Assembly: GCA_033807695.1 (NCBI GenBank) | Contig: CM066305.1 | Location: 4,216,001 to 4,280,000, forward strand | From: Daedaleopsis sinensis | Taxonomy: Eukaryota; Basidiomycota; Agaricomycetes; Polyporales; Polyporaceae | Length of the DNA stretch: 64,000 bases | Direction: 5' to 3' | In this document: one piece after another, positions 1-11,209 of the stretch | How the letters are laid out: each line of letters opens with the position of its first letter | How positions within the stretch are numbered: position 1 is the stretch's first letter | Translations under genes and position numbers: made by a program | Notes under the pieces: generated by a model | The model's database searches: none | Seen by the model: only the letters and a program-made list of their open reading frames with translations | Told to the model about the DNA's origin: nothing

Positions 1-779
1 TCGTGACTATAACTCCGCGGACTCAAGGAGCTGTCCCACAGCAAGCCTGCTAGACGCTTATGACCTGTGAAAAAATGGGAAGTCCGTCAGCATTCTTTCC
101 CTCTCTCTTTGCGACCCTGACAATAAGCGAGACCAGCGAACCTCAAGCTCCACGTCTAACCAGGGTAGAGAGTCAGAGATATCAGAGGATTCGTAGAAGC
201 CCGATTACGTACCATGGACCAGCTGGCGCACCGTGACTGAAGCGGCGTCTTGAGAGGTCCTGCACGTTGCACCGGAGAAAAATTTCTTTTGCGACCGAAA
301 GTGTATCCGGTTCTCCTTATGAAGCTAGAAGTAGATACCTTATATCTTCTTTAAGGCGAATAAATGATAGAAATGCGTTCGTTTTAGTGGCGGGAGTACG
401 GTGTGGACTATGGGTATTCGAATTCGAACACTGTTCGGTCCGGCCGAGCTCGAGGTAGGAGGCCAGAGGATGGATAAGTTTAGCCGCCGTAGGTACGACG
501 AGGGCGCGTGGGAAAAAGGGCACCCAACAAGTACTGGCAGGCACGGGGTGCCGCACGGCCAGGGCTAGTAGGCTTACTACTACCGCCCCGTAGCCTACTA
601 CTTACTTAATAGTGGTGATTCGGACGAGGTCATGCCTACCTCTCCTTCAGAACAGTAGTAGACAGACGTAGTCCTGTAACGACGTGACAGTACAATCTAA
701 TTGCGGACATTTCGTAAAGACACAGAAGTCGAGATCGTAGTACTGTAACTGTAACAACAATCGGACTCGGACTCAGCGC
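1..779. other. no gene seen; left edge of window
   Basis: I find no supportable gene here. The minus-strand homology to the WD40 gene at 8370-11173 stops near 780, so this stretch is where the propeller half of the broken copy at 780-2385 would be expected and it is absent. Short open frames on both strands show no recognisable motif. Confidence 0.5.
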
Positions 780-2385
780 CAGCATTAACTTTGTCTCTCG
801 TCCTTCGTTTCATCTTCGGCCTTATCGGACGAGCCGCGTTCAACACCACGCTCTGTATTGAAACTCCCCATGTGGTCCTCCGCATAGTGTTCCTCCCTTC
901 CTTTGCCGGTGTCTGTCGCGACTATGACGGTCAGCGAACCGTCCGTCGAATAGCGTGTTCAACGTACCATTGGCGTGTTGTACCGTTGCAGCTCGCACCT
1001 CTTCTTCGTCAAACTCCTCCTCGCTCCACTTAACGCATGCTAGTGCTCCAACTAGGTGAGATAATCAGTAGGTAGCGTGAGCACGGATGCAATATTCGGA
1101 CTTGCTTTCTCCTTTGTCGTCCAGGAACATCACTTGTGGCCTCATTTCTTCTAATGCCGCAGCGACATCCTTCGGAAAATCTCCTTTCTAGTCGTTCGTC
1201 AGAGACTTGCCAACACAGAATAGATATGGTTCTACTCACAAACAAGGCGTACAGATGCGTATCGCTGCCGACTGCAACCTGTACTTTTGAATCTCCCTAG
1301 TCGCGGTGGGTCAGTGATATGTCCCTAAAAGCGAGAATAAACATGTCAGACATACATACTGCAGGATATAGTCGAGTAGGCAGTCCACGGGGTCGTAACT
1401 CTGATCGATAGTATCTGCTACCACCTCGTAACTTGAATCGTATTCATACTCGACCTCATTTTCGCTCCGATCAAGATTTGGCTCATCTGCGCTAGCTGCT
1501 TCGGTGGCGGCGTTGATCTCGTCGCACCAAGATCGCTTCTTCACCTTGTAATAGTGGAAGAAGATGCATTGGTCCATCTCGCTCTCGCTCGATGGCAGTG
1601 GGCTCGGTGATGCTTGTATACGCCTCTGCGATTCCCTACTGGGGCCCGAGCGGAACTCGGTGTTGCTTGAGTGGCCCTCTGTCTTCCACGGAAATTGGCC
1701 CGGCTTGCCGACCTGCGCGAATACAGACGCCTCGCCGGCGCCGGCGCCGATGAACACACCGACTCCCCAGTCGCTCGTCTTGACTACCCCAGAGACGAAG
1801 TAGATAGATTCCTTCTTGATCTCCAAGTCCGGGTCGCACACCGTGGCCCATTCGTCGATGTTGGTTTTAATATAGTCCACGAGGCTCCTGCTCGGATGTA
1901 ACGAGGAGGACTGAGCAGTCTTTCCGATGACCAGAAACGCGCCCTGTCCCAGTGCGTTGCGGCGGAATCGGATCCCCGTGCCTATAGAAGCGATATCACT
2001 ATTCCAAGCAGTAAGATGACGGTGATATAGATGGTAATTGGGAGACTACTCACGCGCCCGCTTCCTTAGTCTCCGAGGATATGTCGAACTGTTCGACATC
2101 ATGGCTAGTTAAAGTCTTCTCTATGATGTTCCCCTCTCTTGCAAGCAACGTCTGGTCGATGCGGAAAGGATGGTAGGAGTCTGCTACGCCATGCGTATTC
2201 TCAGGGTCGTCCTTCCCCATGGTCGTGTTCAGTATGTGCTGGAACTCGCCATCATGGAAGTAACCGACGTCCCCGATTTGTATTCTGGGGCTTGGGCACC
2301 ATAGAGGGTATCCGCGGCCTCGTCGCGTCAGGAGTCGGGCGTAGATATCCCATGCGGATGTACTGAGAGCTGCCTTGGATGTCAT
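780..2385 (-). pseudogene. truncated copy of the N-terminal-domain/WD40 fusion gene (propeller lost)
   Basis: Exon by exon this matches the full-length gene at 8370-11173. Seen exons: about 2054-2385 (ATG at 2385, MTSKAALSTSAWDIYARLL...), about 1356-1998 (contains the conserved SIYFVSGVVKTSDWGVG and FFHYYKVKKR segments), about 1240-1296 (VAVGSDTHLYALF), an exon starting near 1187 (GDFPKDVAAALEEM), and the start of the acidic linker exon below about 1045. All have GT...AG borders. The linker (EEEFDEEE...NGTLNTLFDG) then drifts out of frame relative to the intact copy, and none of the eight WD40 repeats follow. The N-terminal domain could still be expressed as a short protein, so this may be a gene for that domain alone. 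The domain is one I associate with uncharacterised Agaricomycete proteins; its function is unknown. Its upstream region is homologous to that of the 4722-5972 gene. Confidence 0.7.
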
Positions 2386-2450
2386 CGTCGTGGTGGTAAT
2401 GACGGTGGTAGTGGTGGGTTGTGGCAAGCAGACGCAGGTGGATTGAGAAG

Positions 2451-2457
2451 TTTTATA
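2451..2457 (-). promoter_or_regulatory. TATA-like box of the 780-2385 copy
   Basis: TATAAAA on the minus strand, 66-72 bp upstream of the ATG at 2385. It lies in a 120-bp segment homologous to the upstream region of the WD40 gene at 5972, where the same box sits at 6087-6093. Confidence 0.4.
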
Positions 2458-3239
2458 CAGCTAAGAGCGCTTAGTGAGTCGTGTTTACGGTGGCGGCCTA
2501 GTAGGGGAAAATACCTATCTTCATCAGGATACGCCCACTCGCACCCCCTTCTGATTTATCCACAGCCACCAAGAACATTGTGTAACAATAAAGCAACAAT
2601 CTCTCGGAGATATCAAGACAAGGCGGACCGAGTGCCAATGATTCTGAGATATAGGCTTGTGGAATCCATTTTTCGACCTGAAACCACAGACGATTCTAAC
2701 TGGATGTTGTCAGTCACGTCGCTGAAGCATGAGATCACAACAGGCTGGGCAATGGGTTTGTTGGCCAGGGTACTAGTTCTTGTTGCCACCAACACGCAGA
2801 GACCAATTGTTGCATTTCATTCTGCGTTCCCCGGCGACAACGAGCATCTGCCGTATCAGTGCTCCGAGCGACAAGAGTGGGGGGAGGCACCTCCATTTTC
2901 AATCAAACACAAGGGACACCCAGATGATGGCCTTGTGCATCAGCGCCGCTATAACGGAGGGAGGCGTGTCAAGCGTCAGTTAAGTATCGGAGGCGAGGTA
3001 TGCGTCATGCGCCAAACGGCTGTAGCGGAGGCGGGTCGTGCGCTAGTTCGGAGGCGGGTCACACTAATCGTCCAAACGTCTCCAAGGCATAACGTGTTGC
3101 GCTCTGACATGACCAGCTCTGCGTGACGTCGAAAACGTTATCCTCCGCAAGGTAATCAGAAAAGACCGACGTACATCTGTTGGAACGTCCACAGCTCACG
3201 GCGTACATGCTGCATCGTCTTGTCACGAACACAATACAA

Positions 3240-3860
3240 TTCGACTGCGCACGCTTTGTACAGACTCCCCTGGTATTGTATCCAAAGTCTCGTAACGCCT
3301 CCTACGCCATACCTCCGCATCCACCTGCTGTCGCTGGGTCCGGCCGCTCGGGAATAGTCGAGCTCGGCACGGTACCATCGTGCAAGCGCGGCACCAACTG
3401 GCCGCCCCTTGGCCAGAACTGCAGCCCCGTTGTTCAAGCACCGTGACCGCGCTAGAGGCGATGTACTTGCTGCGTTGCCTGGTGGGGATGACATAGCCCG
3501 TCCAGCCGATTCATCATATCCTGCGAGGCAGTGGCGAGGCGGCGACTGTCGAGGAACAGGCGGTTCGGAGCGCAGCGGTCCTCGAGCGAGCAGCGCAGCA
3601 TTCCGGTTTCTACGTCCCAGATCTTCGCGATGCAAGACATCCAACAGCCGTCTGGGAAGATGACGGCTTTACGACCCTCGAACGCATGGAGGAGATATCC
3701 AGAGTGAACATACGAGACGTCAGACGGCGTAGTCGACAATGGACGTGGCGATTTGGTGCAGTCTTGGGAGATGGCAACGGGTTGCAGTGGCGGTCGCGCA
3801 CGGCCACGACCGATCTTCGCAGACGAAGTCACGGCCATCTGGTATGCATCCCGAAGCGAT
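3240..3860 (-). pseudogene. decayed WD40-repeat gene fragment
   Basis: Reading the minus strand from about 3850 down, two WD40 blades are recognisable although broken. The segment GYLLHAFEGRKAVIFPDGCW followed by AKIWDVETGMLRCSLEDRC aligns with blades 4-5 of the neighbouring intact gene (GQLLHMMNDHQAVV..., AKIWDAETGQLHHSLDEH). Further down, frames shift repeatedly and only traces of the C-terminal blades (near RLATAS and around 3380) remain. No continuous reading frame exists. A second copy with the same lesions lies at 6890-7520, so decay began before the segmental duplication. Confidence 0.75.
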
Positions 3861-4721
3861 GTTTCAGTGAAGAATGATAGTACGTTCGACTCGGAGCAGA
3901 CGACGTCCTCGTGTTCGCCGAGGATGGCAAGAGCAGTGCAACGGTTACGATCTTCTCCTATGAAGAGATTGGACTCCAGAGAAGCTCTCTATCAAAGAAT
4001 GAAGAAAATGAGCGGGGGCGTACTGATTATAAGCGTGCTGATCGTCCGATACGACGCTCTACCAGCGTTTGAGGAGGTTCCGCACCACTAGATACCGGCT
4101 TGCAAATTTTGACATGTCGCGTTCGACGGCGCTCAGTTGAGAGAAGGGTTCGCGCACGAGATTCGACGGGAGATGGATCCGAGGACTCAGGAGGAAGGAA
4201 AGAGGTAGGGAGAGGAGATGCCACGACAGGCGGCTTCGACGGCTTGCAGGGGGTTCGAGGGGACACATATCCTAGGGACATCCATAGTCAAACTGAGACG
4301 AGCCGCAGAGAAGAGGAGGGAGTTGGCCTCCTCCCGGCGGTCGCGGTACGAAAGTAAGAAATGACTGTCCGGCGTCTGTACTGCTATTACTACACTACTA
4401 GTAAGTACCTGACTAGTACCAACTACCTTAGTACTGAATGATACCATTGCTTGGCCGGCCGACCAGGAAAGCCTTTTATAAATTACCGTATCAACGATTT
4501 TCAGCAAAAGTGTACGTAGGAGACAACGTGAAATTGGATCTTCTTTCCGACACACAGGTCACAGAGTCTGACTGGCGCACCTTCAACCCTACAAACTAGC
4601 GAACAGAGTAACCGACACAGTAATCTTGTCACAAACACAATCCAATCCAATCGCAGACCCTCCCTAAAGATGCACTCGACATGGCAGTAGACTGTGACAA
4701 GACTCGCCAGCATTGTTTCTA

Positions 4722-5972
4722 TCAGTGTGCCGCCAACGCCGCCCCTTCTGCCTGCACATGCGCTGGCTCCGGGATAGTCCAGATCCGTACAGTACCGTCG
4801 TCCGAGCACGACACCACCCGGTCGCTCGTCGGCGAGAACTGCAGCCGCGTCACCTTGTCGACGTGTCCCGACATCGGCGGCAGGCTCGTGCCCGTCTTCG
4901 TGTTCCACACCATCACCGCATTGTCGCCCGCGCTCGACGCGATGTACTTCCCGTCGGGCGAGTACACGGCGGCGTCCACGAGCGTGTCGAACGCGTGCGC
5001 GCGCTCGCCCGAGTACGAGTCGCAGATCTTGATCGTCCCGTCGTTCGACGCCGACATCACGTACTTGCCCTCCGGGTCCGGCGAGAACGACACGGACCAG
5101 ACGGGTCCGTGGTGCTCGCGCAGGATGACGAGCTCGTCGCCCGTCTCCGCGTTCCACACCCGGCTCGTCGTGTCGTCGGACCCGGTGACGACACGCTGGC
5201 TGTCGGGCGAGAACGCGACGGACCAGACGACGCCGGTGCCATGCTCGTCGAGCGAGTGATGGAGCTGCCCGGTCTCGGCATCCCAGATCTTCGCGGTGTG
5301 GTCCGCGCCACAGGATGCAACCCAGCGGCCGTCGGGCGAGAAGATAGCAGACATGACGACGGCTTGGTGGTCATTCATCATGTGGAGGAGCTGACCTGTT
5401 TGCGCGTCCCAGAGCCGGACGGTGAAGTCGATGGAGGAGGTGACGACTTTGGTGCCGCTAGGAGAGTATGCGATAGTCTGGACGTCGCCGTTATGACGGT
5501 CGAGCACGGCGACGACTGAGCGCTCCGCGACGTCCCAGATGAGGGCAATGCCATCGCTGGATCCTGAAGCAAGGCGTGTGCTGTCCGGAGAGAATGCAAG
5601 CGCCCAGACGGACTCCTGGTGGGTGGCGAGGGTGGCGATGACTGAGCCGTTGTTGCCGTCACGGAGGAGGATGGTCATGTCCTCGGACCCACTCGCAATG
5701 TAGTCTCCGTTGGGAGAGAATGCAACGCACGTCACGCCGCCTGCGTGCTCCTGTAAGACGATGGGCTGGGGTGGCTCTCTACCGTCGCCCGCCATGTTTC
5801 CTTGATTTGGTACCCCGGCCTCGTCCGTGGCAGGCCCTTCCCCGGTGTCGAAGGGCTGTGTTTGAGCATTTGTCCCACTTGCCTCTGCGTTAACTTTGTG
5901 AGAACTCGGGGCAAGCTCCACCTGAATGTTCGGACTTTCATCAGCCGGCAGAGCGTGCTGGGATGACTGCAT
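4722..5972 (-). CDS. WD40-repeat protein (eight-blade), short N-terminus
   Basis: Single-exon 416-residue frame with ATG at 5972. Residues 1 to about 90 are a low-complexity Pro/Glu/Gly-rich leader unrelated to that of its paralogue. Eight WD40 repeats follow, each ending in a WD-like dipeptide: LLRD, LIWD, RLWD, KIWD, RVWN, KICD, MVWN, RIWT. The last repeat ends about 15 residues from the C-terminus. The repeats match the propeller of the gene at 8370-11173 almost residue for residue; differences include a three-residue deletion in blade 7 (AFDTLVDAA against AFDRHDTLVNAA) and one extra residue in blade 5 (DEHGTGVV against DEHTGVV). WD40 propellers are protein-binding scaffolds; the partner is unknown. 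The homologue's N-terminal domain is missing here, so this is a domain-loss paralogue. An unseen upstream exon cannot be excluded. Confidence 0.85.
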   Translation of the reverse strand: MQSSQHALPADESPNIQVELAPSSHKVNAEASGTNAQTQPFDTGEGPATDEAGVPNQGNMAGDGREPPQPIVLQEHAGGVTCVAFSPNGDYIASGSEDMTILLRDGNNGSVIATLATHQESVWALAFSPDSTRLASGSSDGIALIWDVAERSVVAVLDRHNGDVQTIAYSPSGTKVVTSSIDFTVRLWDAQTGQLLHMMNDHQAVVMSAIFSPDGRWVASCGADHTAKIWDAETGQLHHSLDEHGTGVVWSVAFSPDSQRVVTGSDDTTSRVWNAETGDELVILREHHGPVWSVSFSPDPEGKYVMSASNDGTIKICDSYSGERAHAFDTLVDAAVYSPDGKYIASSAGDNAVMVWNTKTGTSLPPMSGHVDKVTRLQFSPTSDRVVSCSDDGTVRIWTIPEPAHVQAEGAALAAH

Positions 5973-6086
5973 AATAATGCAAAATGACCACGCTGAGAAT
6001 TAAGTGCTTCCAGTGTTTGTGTAGTGCTGGTGTGCCGGGGAATGTGACGTGGACCTGGGGAAGCAGAGGCAGGTGGATCGAGAGCT

Positions 6087-6093
6087 TTTATAA
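6087..6093 (-). promoter_or_regulatory. TATA box of the WD40 gene at 5972
   Basis: TATAAAA on the minus strand, 115-121 bp upstream of the ATG at 5972, within the segment shared with the upstream region of the 780-2385 copy. Confidence 0.45.
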
Positions 6094-6889
6094 AGTCAAT
6101 AGCGCTTAGTGGGTCTGTGGTATGGTGGCAGCCTACACGGAAATACACATTTTCATCTGGACTCGCCCACTCGCGCCCACAGTTGATTCATCTGTGTCCA
6201 CCAGTAACGTGTGGTGATAAGAATAGAGCAACAAGATATCGCAGATATCAACACGAGTCAAAGTGAAGTGAGGATCCAGATAGTCGCCTGTGAGGATTCT
6301 GAACTTGGAGCATCCATTGTTCAATGTTCAACGTTCAACTTAAAGCCATAACACGTTTGTGACTGGATGTTGTCAGTCACGTCGCTGAGGCATGAGGACA
6401 GGTAGGCTGGCCCCTGGGTATTGGGCATGTTGGCCCGGGTACTCGAGTCGTTCTTGTTGCCACCAACACTGGCACGCAGAGAACAATTGTTGCATTTCAT
6501 CCTGCGTCGCCCGACAACGACCATCTGCCGGTGAGTTGATCTATCAGTGCTCCGAGCGACAAGAGTGGGGGGAGGTACCTCCATTTTCGATCAAACACAA
6601 GCGACGCCCAGATGATGGCCTTGTGCATCAGCGCCGCTATAACGGAGGGAGGCGTGTCAAGCGTCAGTTAAGTATCGGAGGCGAGGTATGCGTCATGCGC
6701 CAGACGGCTGTAGCGGAGGCGGGTCACACTAATCATCCAAACGTCTCCCAGGCATAACGTGTTGCGCTCTGGCATGACCAGCTCTGCGTGACGTCGAAAA
6801 CGTTATCCTCCGCAAGGTAATCAGAAAAGATCGACGTGCATCTGTTGGAACGTCCACAGCTCACGGCGTACATGCTGCATCGTCTTGTC

Positions 6890-7520
6890 ACGAACATAAT
6901 ACAATTCGACTGCGCACGCTTTGTACAGACTCCCCTGGTATTGTATTGTGTCCAAAGTCTCGTAACGCCTCCTAGCGGCTATACCTCCGCATCCACCTGC
7001 TGTCGCTGAGTCCGGCCGCTCGGGAATAGTCGAGCTCGGCACGGTACCATCGTGCGAGCGCGGCACCAACTGGTCGCCCTTTGGCGAGAACTGCAGCCCC
7101 GTTGTTCGAGCTCCGCGCCAGAGGCGATGTACTTGCTGCGTCGCCTGGTGGGGATGACGTAGCCCGTCCAGCCGATTCATCCTAGCCTGCGAGGCGGTGG
7201 CGAGGCGGCGACTGTCGAGGAACAGACGGTTCGGAGCGCAGCGGTCCTCGAGCGAGCAGCGCAGCATTCCGGTTTCTACGTCCCAGATCTTCGCGATGCA
7301 AGACATCCAACAGCCGTCTGGGAAGATGACGGCTTTACGACCCTCGAACGCATGGAGGAGATATCCAGAGTGAACATACCAGACGTCAGACGGCGTAGTC
7401 GACAATGGACGTGGCGATTTGGTGCAGTCTTAAGAGATGGCAACGGGTTGCAGTGGCGGTCGCGCACGGCCACGACCGATCTTCGCAGACGAAGTCACGG
7501 CCATCTAGTATGCATCCCGA
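6890..7520 (-). pseudogene. decayed WD40-repeat gene fragment (second copy)
   Basis: Near-identical to the relic at 3240-3860: the same GYLLHAFEGRKAV and AKIWDVETGMLRC blade remnants followed by frame-disrupted C-terminal blades. A few substitutions separate the copies (for example QARMNRLDGL against QDMMNRLDGL), and a slightly longer stretch of one frame is open. It lies downstream, in the sense of transcription, of the gene at 8370-11173. Confidence 0.75.
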
Positions 7521-8369
7521 AGCGATGTTTCAGTAAAGAATGATAGTGCGTTCGACTCGGAGCAGACTCGGACGTCCTCGTGTTCGCCGAGGATGGCAAG
7601 AGAAGTGCAACGGTGACGATCTTCTCCTATGAAGAGATTGGACTCCAGAGAAGCTCTCTATCAAATAATGAAGAAAATGAGCGGGGGCGTACTGATTAGA
7701 GATTAGAAGCGTCCCATACGACGCTCTACCAGCGTTTGGGGAGGCTCCGCACCACTAGATACTGGCTTGCAAATTTTGACATGTCGCGTTCGACGGCGCT
7801 CAGTTGAGAGAAGGGTTCGCGCACGAGATTCGACTGGAGAAGGAGGACTGAAGAGGAAGGAAAGAGGTAGGGAGAGGAGATGTCACGACAGGCGGCTTCA
7901 ACGGCTTGCAGGGGGTTCGAGGGGACACATATCCTAGGGACATCCATAGTCAAACTGAGACGAGCCGCAGAGAAGAGGAGGGAGTTGGCCTCCTCCCGGC
8001 GGTCGCGGTACGAAAGTAAGAAATGACTGTCCGGCGTCTATACTGCTGTTACTACACTACTAGTACCAACTACTGACTAGCACTGAATGATACCATTGCT
8101 TGGCCGGCCCACCAGGAAAGCCTTTTATAGATTACCGTAACAACGATCTTTGAGCAAAAGCGTACGTACAAGACAACGTGAAATTGGATCTTCTTTCCGA
8201 CACAGGTCACAGAGTCTGACTGGCGCACCTTCAACCCTACAAACCAGCGAACAGAGTCACCGACACAGTAATCTTGTCACAAACACAATACGATCCAATC
8301 GCAGACCCTCCCTAAAGATGCACTCGACATGGCAGTAAACTGTGACAAGACTCGCCAGCATTGTTTCTA

Positions 8370-11173
8370 TCAGTGTGCCGCCAACGCCGCCCCTTCTGCC
8401 TGCACATGCGCTGGCTCCGGGATAGTCCAGATCCGTACAGTACCGTCGTCCGAGCACGACACCACCCGGTCGCTCGTCGGCGAGAACTGCAGCCCCGTCA
8501 CCTTGTCGACGTGTCCCGACATCGGCGGCAGGCTCGTGCCCGTCTTCGTGTTCCACACCATCACCGCGTTGTCGCCCGCGCTCGACGCGATGTACTTCCC
8601 GTCGGGCGAGTACACGGCGGCGTTCACGAGCGTGTCGTGCCGGTCGAACGCGTGCGCGCGCTCGCCCGAGTACGAGTCGCAGATCTTGATCGTCCCGTCG
8701 TTCGACGCCGACATCACGTACTTGCCCTCCGGGTCCGGCGAGAACGACACGGACCAGACGGGTCCGTGGTGCTCGCGCAGGATGACGAGCTCGTCGCCCG
8801 TCTCCGCGTTCCACACCCGGCTCGTCGTGTCATCGGACCCGGTGACGACACGCCGGCTGTCGGGCGAGAACGCGACGGACCAGACGACGCCGGTGTGCTC
8901 GTCGAGCGAGTGATGGAGCTGCCCGGTCTCGGCATCCCAGATCTTCGCGGTGTAGTCCGCGCCACAGGATGCGACCCAGCGGCCGTCGGGCGAGAAGATA
9001 GCAGACATGACGACGGCTTTGTGGTCATCCATCATGTGGAGGAGCTGACCTGTTTGCGCGTCCCAGAGCCGGACGGTGAAGTCGACGGAGGAGGTGACGA
9101 CTTTGGTGCCGCTAGGAGAGTATGCGATAGTCTGGACGACGCCGTTATGACGGTCGAGCACGGCAACGACTGAGCGCTCCGCGACGTCCCAGATGAGGGC
9201 AAAGCCATCGCTGGATCCTGAAGCAAGGCGTGTGCTGTCCGGAGAGAATGCAAGCGCCCAGACGGACTCCTGGTGGGTGGCGAGGGTGGCGATGACTGAG
9301 CCGTTGTTGCCGTCACGGAGGAGGATGGTCATGTCCTCGGACCCACTCGCAATGTAGTCTCCGTTGGGAGAGAATGCAACGCACGTCACGCCACCCGTGT
9401 GCTCCTGCAAGATCACTGGCGGAGCTGCTTGTTCCTCATCGTCACCGGCTCGCCGGCTCTCGTCCTTCGTTTCATCTTCAAGCTTGGACGAGCTAGGCTC
9501 TCCACCTGCTACATCGTCGTTCCCGCTGTCGTTCTCGGGGTTTTGCTCCTCCTTTCCTTTGCCGGTTTCTGTCGCGACTATGTCAGCGACCGGTCCGTCG
9601 AATGACGTGTTCAACGTACCTCTGGCGTGTTGTGCCCATGCAGCTCGCTCCTCTTCTTCGTCAAACTCCTCGCTCCACTCGGCGCATGCTAGCGCTCCCA
9701 CTAGGTGAGATAGTCAGTAAGTAGCGTGGGCACGAATGCAATATTCGGACTTGCTTTCTCCTTCGTCGTCCAGGAACATCACTGGTGGCTTCATTTTTTC
9801 TAACGCCGCAGCGACATCCTTCGGAAAATCTCCTTCCTAGTCGTTCGTCAGAGAATTGTCGACACAGAATAGATATGGTCCTACTCACAAACAAGGCGTA
9901 CAGATGCGTATCGCTGCCGACCGCAACCTGGACTTGCGAGCCGTCCTAGTCGCGGTTGATCAGTGATATGTTCCTGAAAGTGAGAATAAGCATGTCGGAC
10001 ATACATCCATGACATAGTCCAGGATATAGTCGAGCAGGTGGTCTACGGGGTCGTAATTCTGACCGAGCGAAGACTGGTCAGATCTCAAGTCGAATTTGGA
10101 GCCACGGACCACATACCGCGTGGCTACTGTCAGATACCACTTCGTACTCGAGTTCGGGTTGCGCCATCTCTTCCCCATCGCCGGTCCGATCAAGATCTCG
10201 CTCATCCGGGCCAGCGGCTGCCCGTATGACCTTGTTGTACCACCATCGCTTCTTCACCTTGTAATAGTGGAAGAAGATACATTGGTCCATTACCATGCGT
10301 CTTGTTGTCGATTCACCGTCGATTGAACGTCGCCCAACAGAGCTTGTCTCACCCTGGTTCTGGCTCAATGGCAGTGGACTCGGTTGTTGTCGTACAGGCC
10401 TCTCGGATTGAATATGGGGGCCCGATCGAAACTCGGTGTTCGCAGTGTGGCCCTTTGTCTTCCTCACAGTGAAGGATGCGTGCGCGAGCGAGTCGACGTG
10501 CGCGATCACAGACGCCTCACAGCTAGTGCCGTTGCTGAGGAACGCACCCATTCCCCAGTCGCTCGTCTTGACTACCCCGGAGATGAAGTAGATAGATTCC
10601 TTCGTGATGTCCAAGTCGCACGCCGTGGCGAACGCATGCCATTCGTCGATGTTGGTGCGGATATAGTGCACGAGGCTCCTGCTCGGAAGTAACGAAGTGG
10701 ACTGAGCGGGCTTGCCGATGACCAACAACGCGCCCTGTTCTGCTTTGCAGCTGAATCTCATACCCGCACCAACGGGAACGATATCACTGTTTCGAGGGGT
10801 AAGGTGATGGTGATCTAAACTGCGAGATGACTCACGCGGCCCCTTCAGCCTCGATGTCGAACTGATCGATATCATGGCTAGTCAACTTCTTCTCGATGAC
10901 GTTCTCTTTGCTTGCAAGCAACGCCTGCTTGATCTGGAAAGGACGGTACGATTCTGGGACGCCGTTCGGGGCATTCTCAAGCTCGTCGACAGCCTTGGTC
11001 GCGTTGAATATGCGCCAGAACGCGCCTTTATCGAGGAAGCCGACGTCTCCGATTTGTATTTCGAGGTCAGAGGGAAGTTCAGGGTGCCATAGAGGGTATC
11101 CGTAGCCTCGTTGCATCAGGAGTTTAGCGTAGACATCCCATGCCGTTGTATTTGGAGTGGCCCCGGAGGCCAT
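8370..11173 (-). CDS. N-terminal fungal-specific domain fused to an eight-repeat WD40 propeller
   Basis: Six exons, minus strand: 10836-11173 (ATG at 11173, MASGATPNTTAWDVYAKLL), 10117-10786, 10005-10073, 9889-9945, about 9734-9836, and about 8370-9701. Splices checked by phase include EGAA|DIVPVGAG, VMD|DGSQVQVAV and LYALF|EGDFPKDVAAALEKM. The fifth intron is very short or its donor is misplaced; a branch-site-like CTGAC lies near its 3' end. The first five exons form a domain I associate with uncharacterised Agaricomycete proteins (AWDVYAKLL, YPLW, DVGF, ESIYFISGVVKTSDWG, FFHYYKVKKR, YDPVDHLLDYIL, SDTHLYALF). The sixth exon has an acidic Asp/Glu-rich linker and then eight WD40 repeats (LLRD to RIWT), nearly identical to those at 4722-5972. 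A ligand-binding propeller attached to an unknown sensor or effector domain is the simplest reading, but no function is established. Confidence 0.8.
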
Positions 11174-11209
11174 CTCTGTTGCGGTGGTGGTGGTGGTGGG
11201 ATGCAAGCA

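Larger units (their letters stand above)
2430..5760. repeat. segmental duplication, copy 1 (partner 6060-9415)
   Basis: The block holds, left to right, an upstream/promoter-like segment, a spacer, a decayed WD40 pseudogene, a second spacer (3860-4680) and an almost intact WD40 coding region. The same order and orientation recur at 6060-9415. The coding parts are nearly identical and the spacers carry scattered substitutions and small indels. The match ends inside the first WD40 repeat region, near 5760 and 9415; beyond it the two genes have different N-termini. The spacers 2460-3240 and 3860-4680 contain no gene I can support. Confidence 0.8.
6060..9415. repeat. segmental duplication, copy 2 (partner 2430-5760)
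   Basis: Second copy of the block described at 2430-5760: upstream-like segment, spacer, decayed WD40 pseudogene at 6890-7520, spacer 7520-8330, and the WD40 coding region. The spacers 6150-6890 and 7520-8330 hold no supportable gene. Small indels against copy 1 are visible, for example an extra TTGTG near 6945. Confidence 0.8.

Noticed and set aside
2419..3126. Plus-strand frame of 235 residues
   Set aside because: Its partner in the duplicate block (6392-6757) is interrupted and shifted, so the frame is not under coding constraint.
4713..5519. Long plus-strand frame (268 residues) antisense to the WD40 gene; a second at 8361-9173
   Set aside because: Arg/Val/His-rich with no motif; a typical by-product of GC-rich third positions in the opposite-strand WD40 coding sequence, and duplicated with it.
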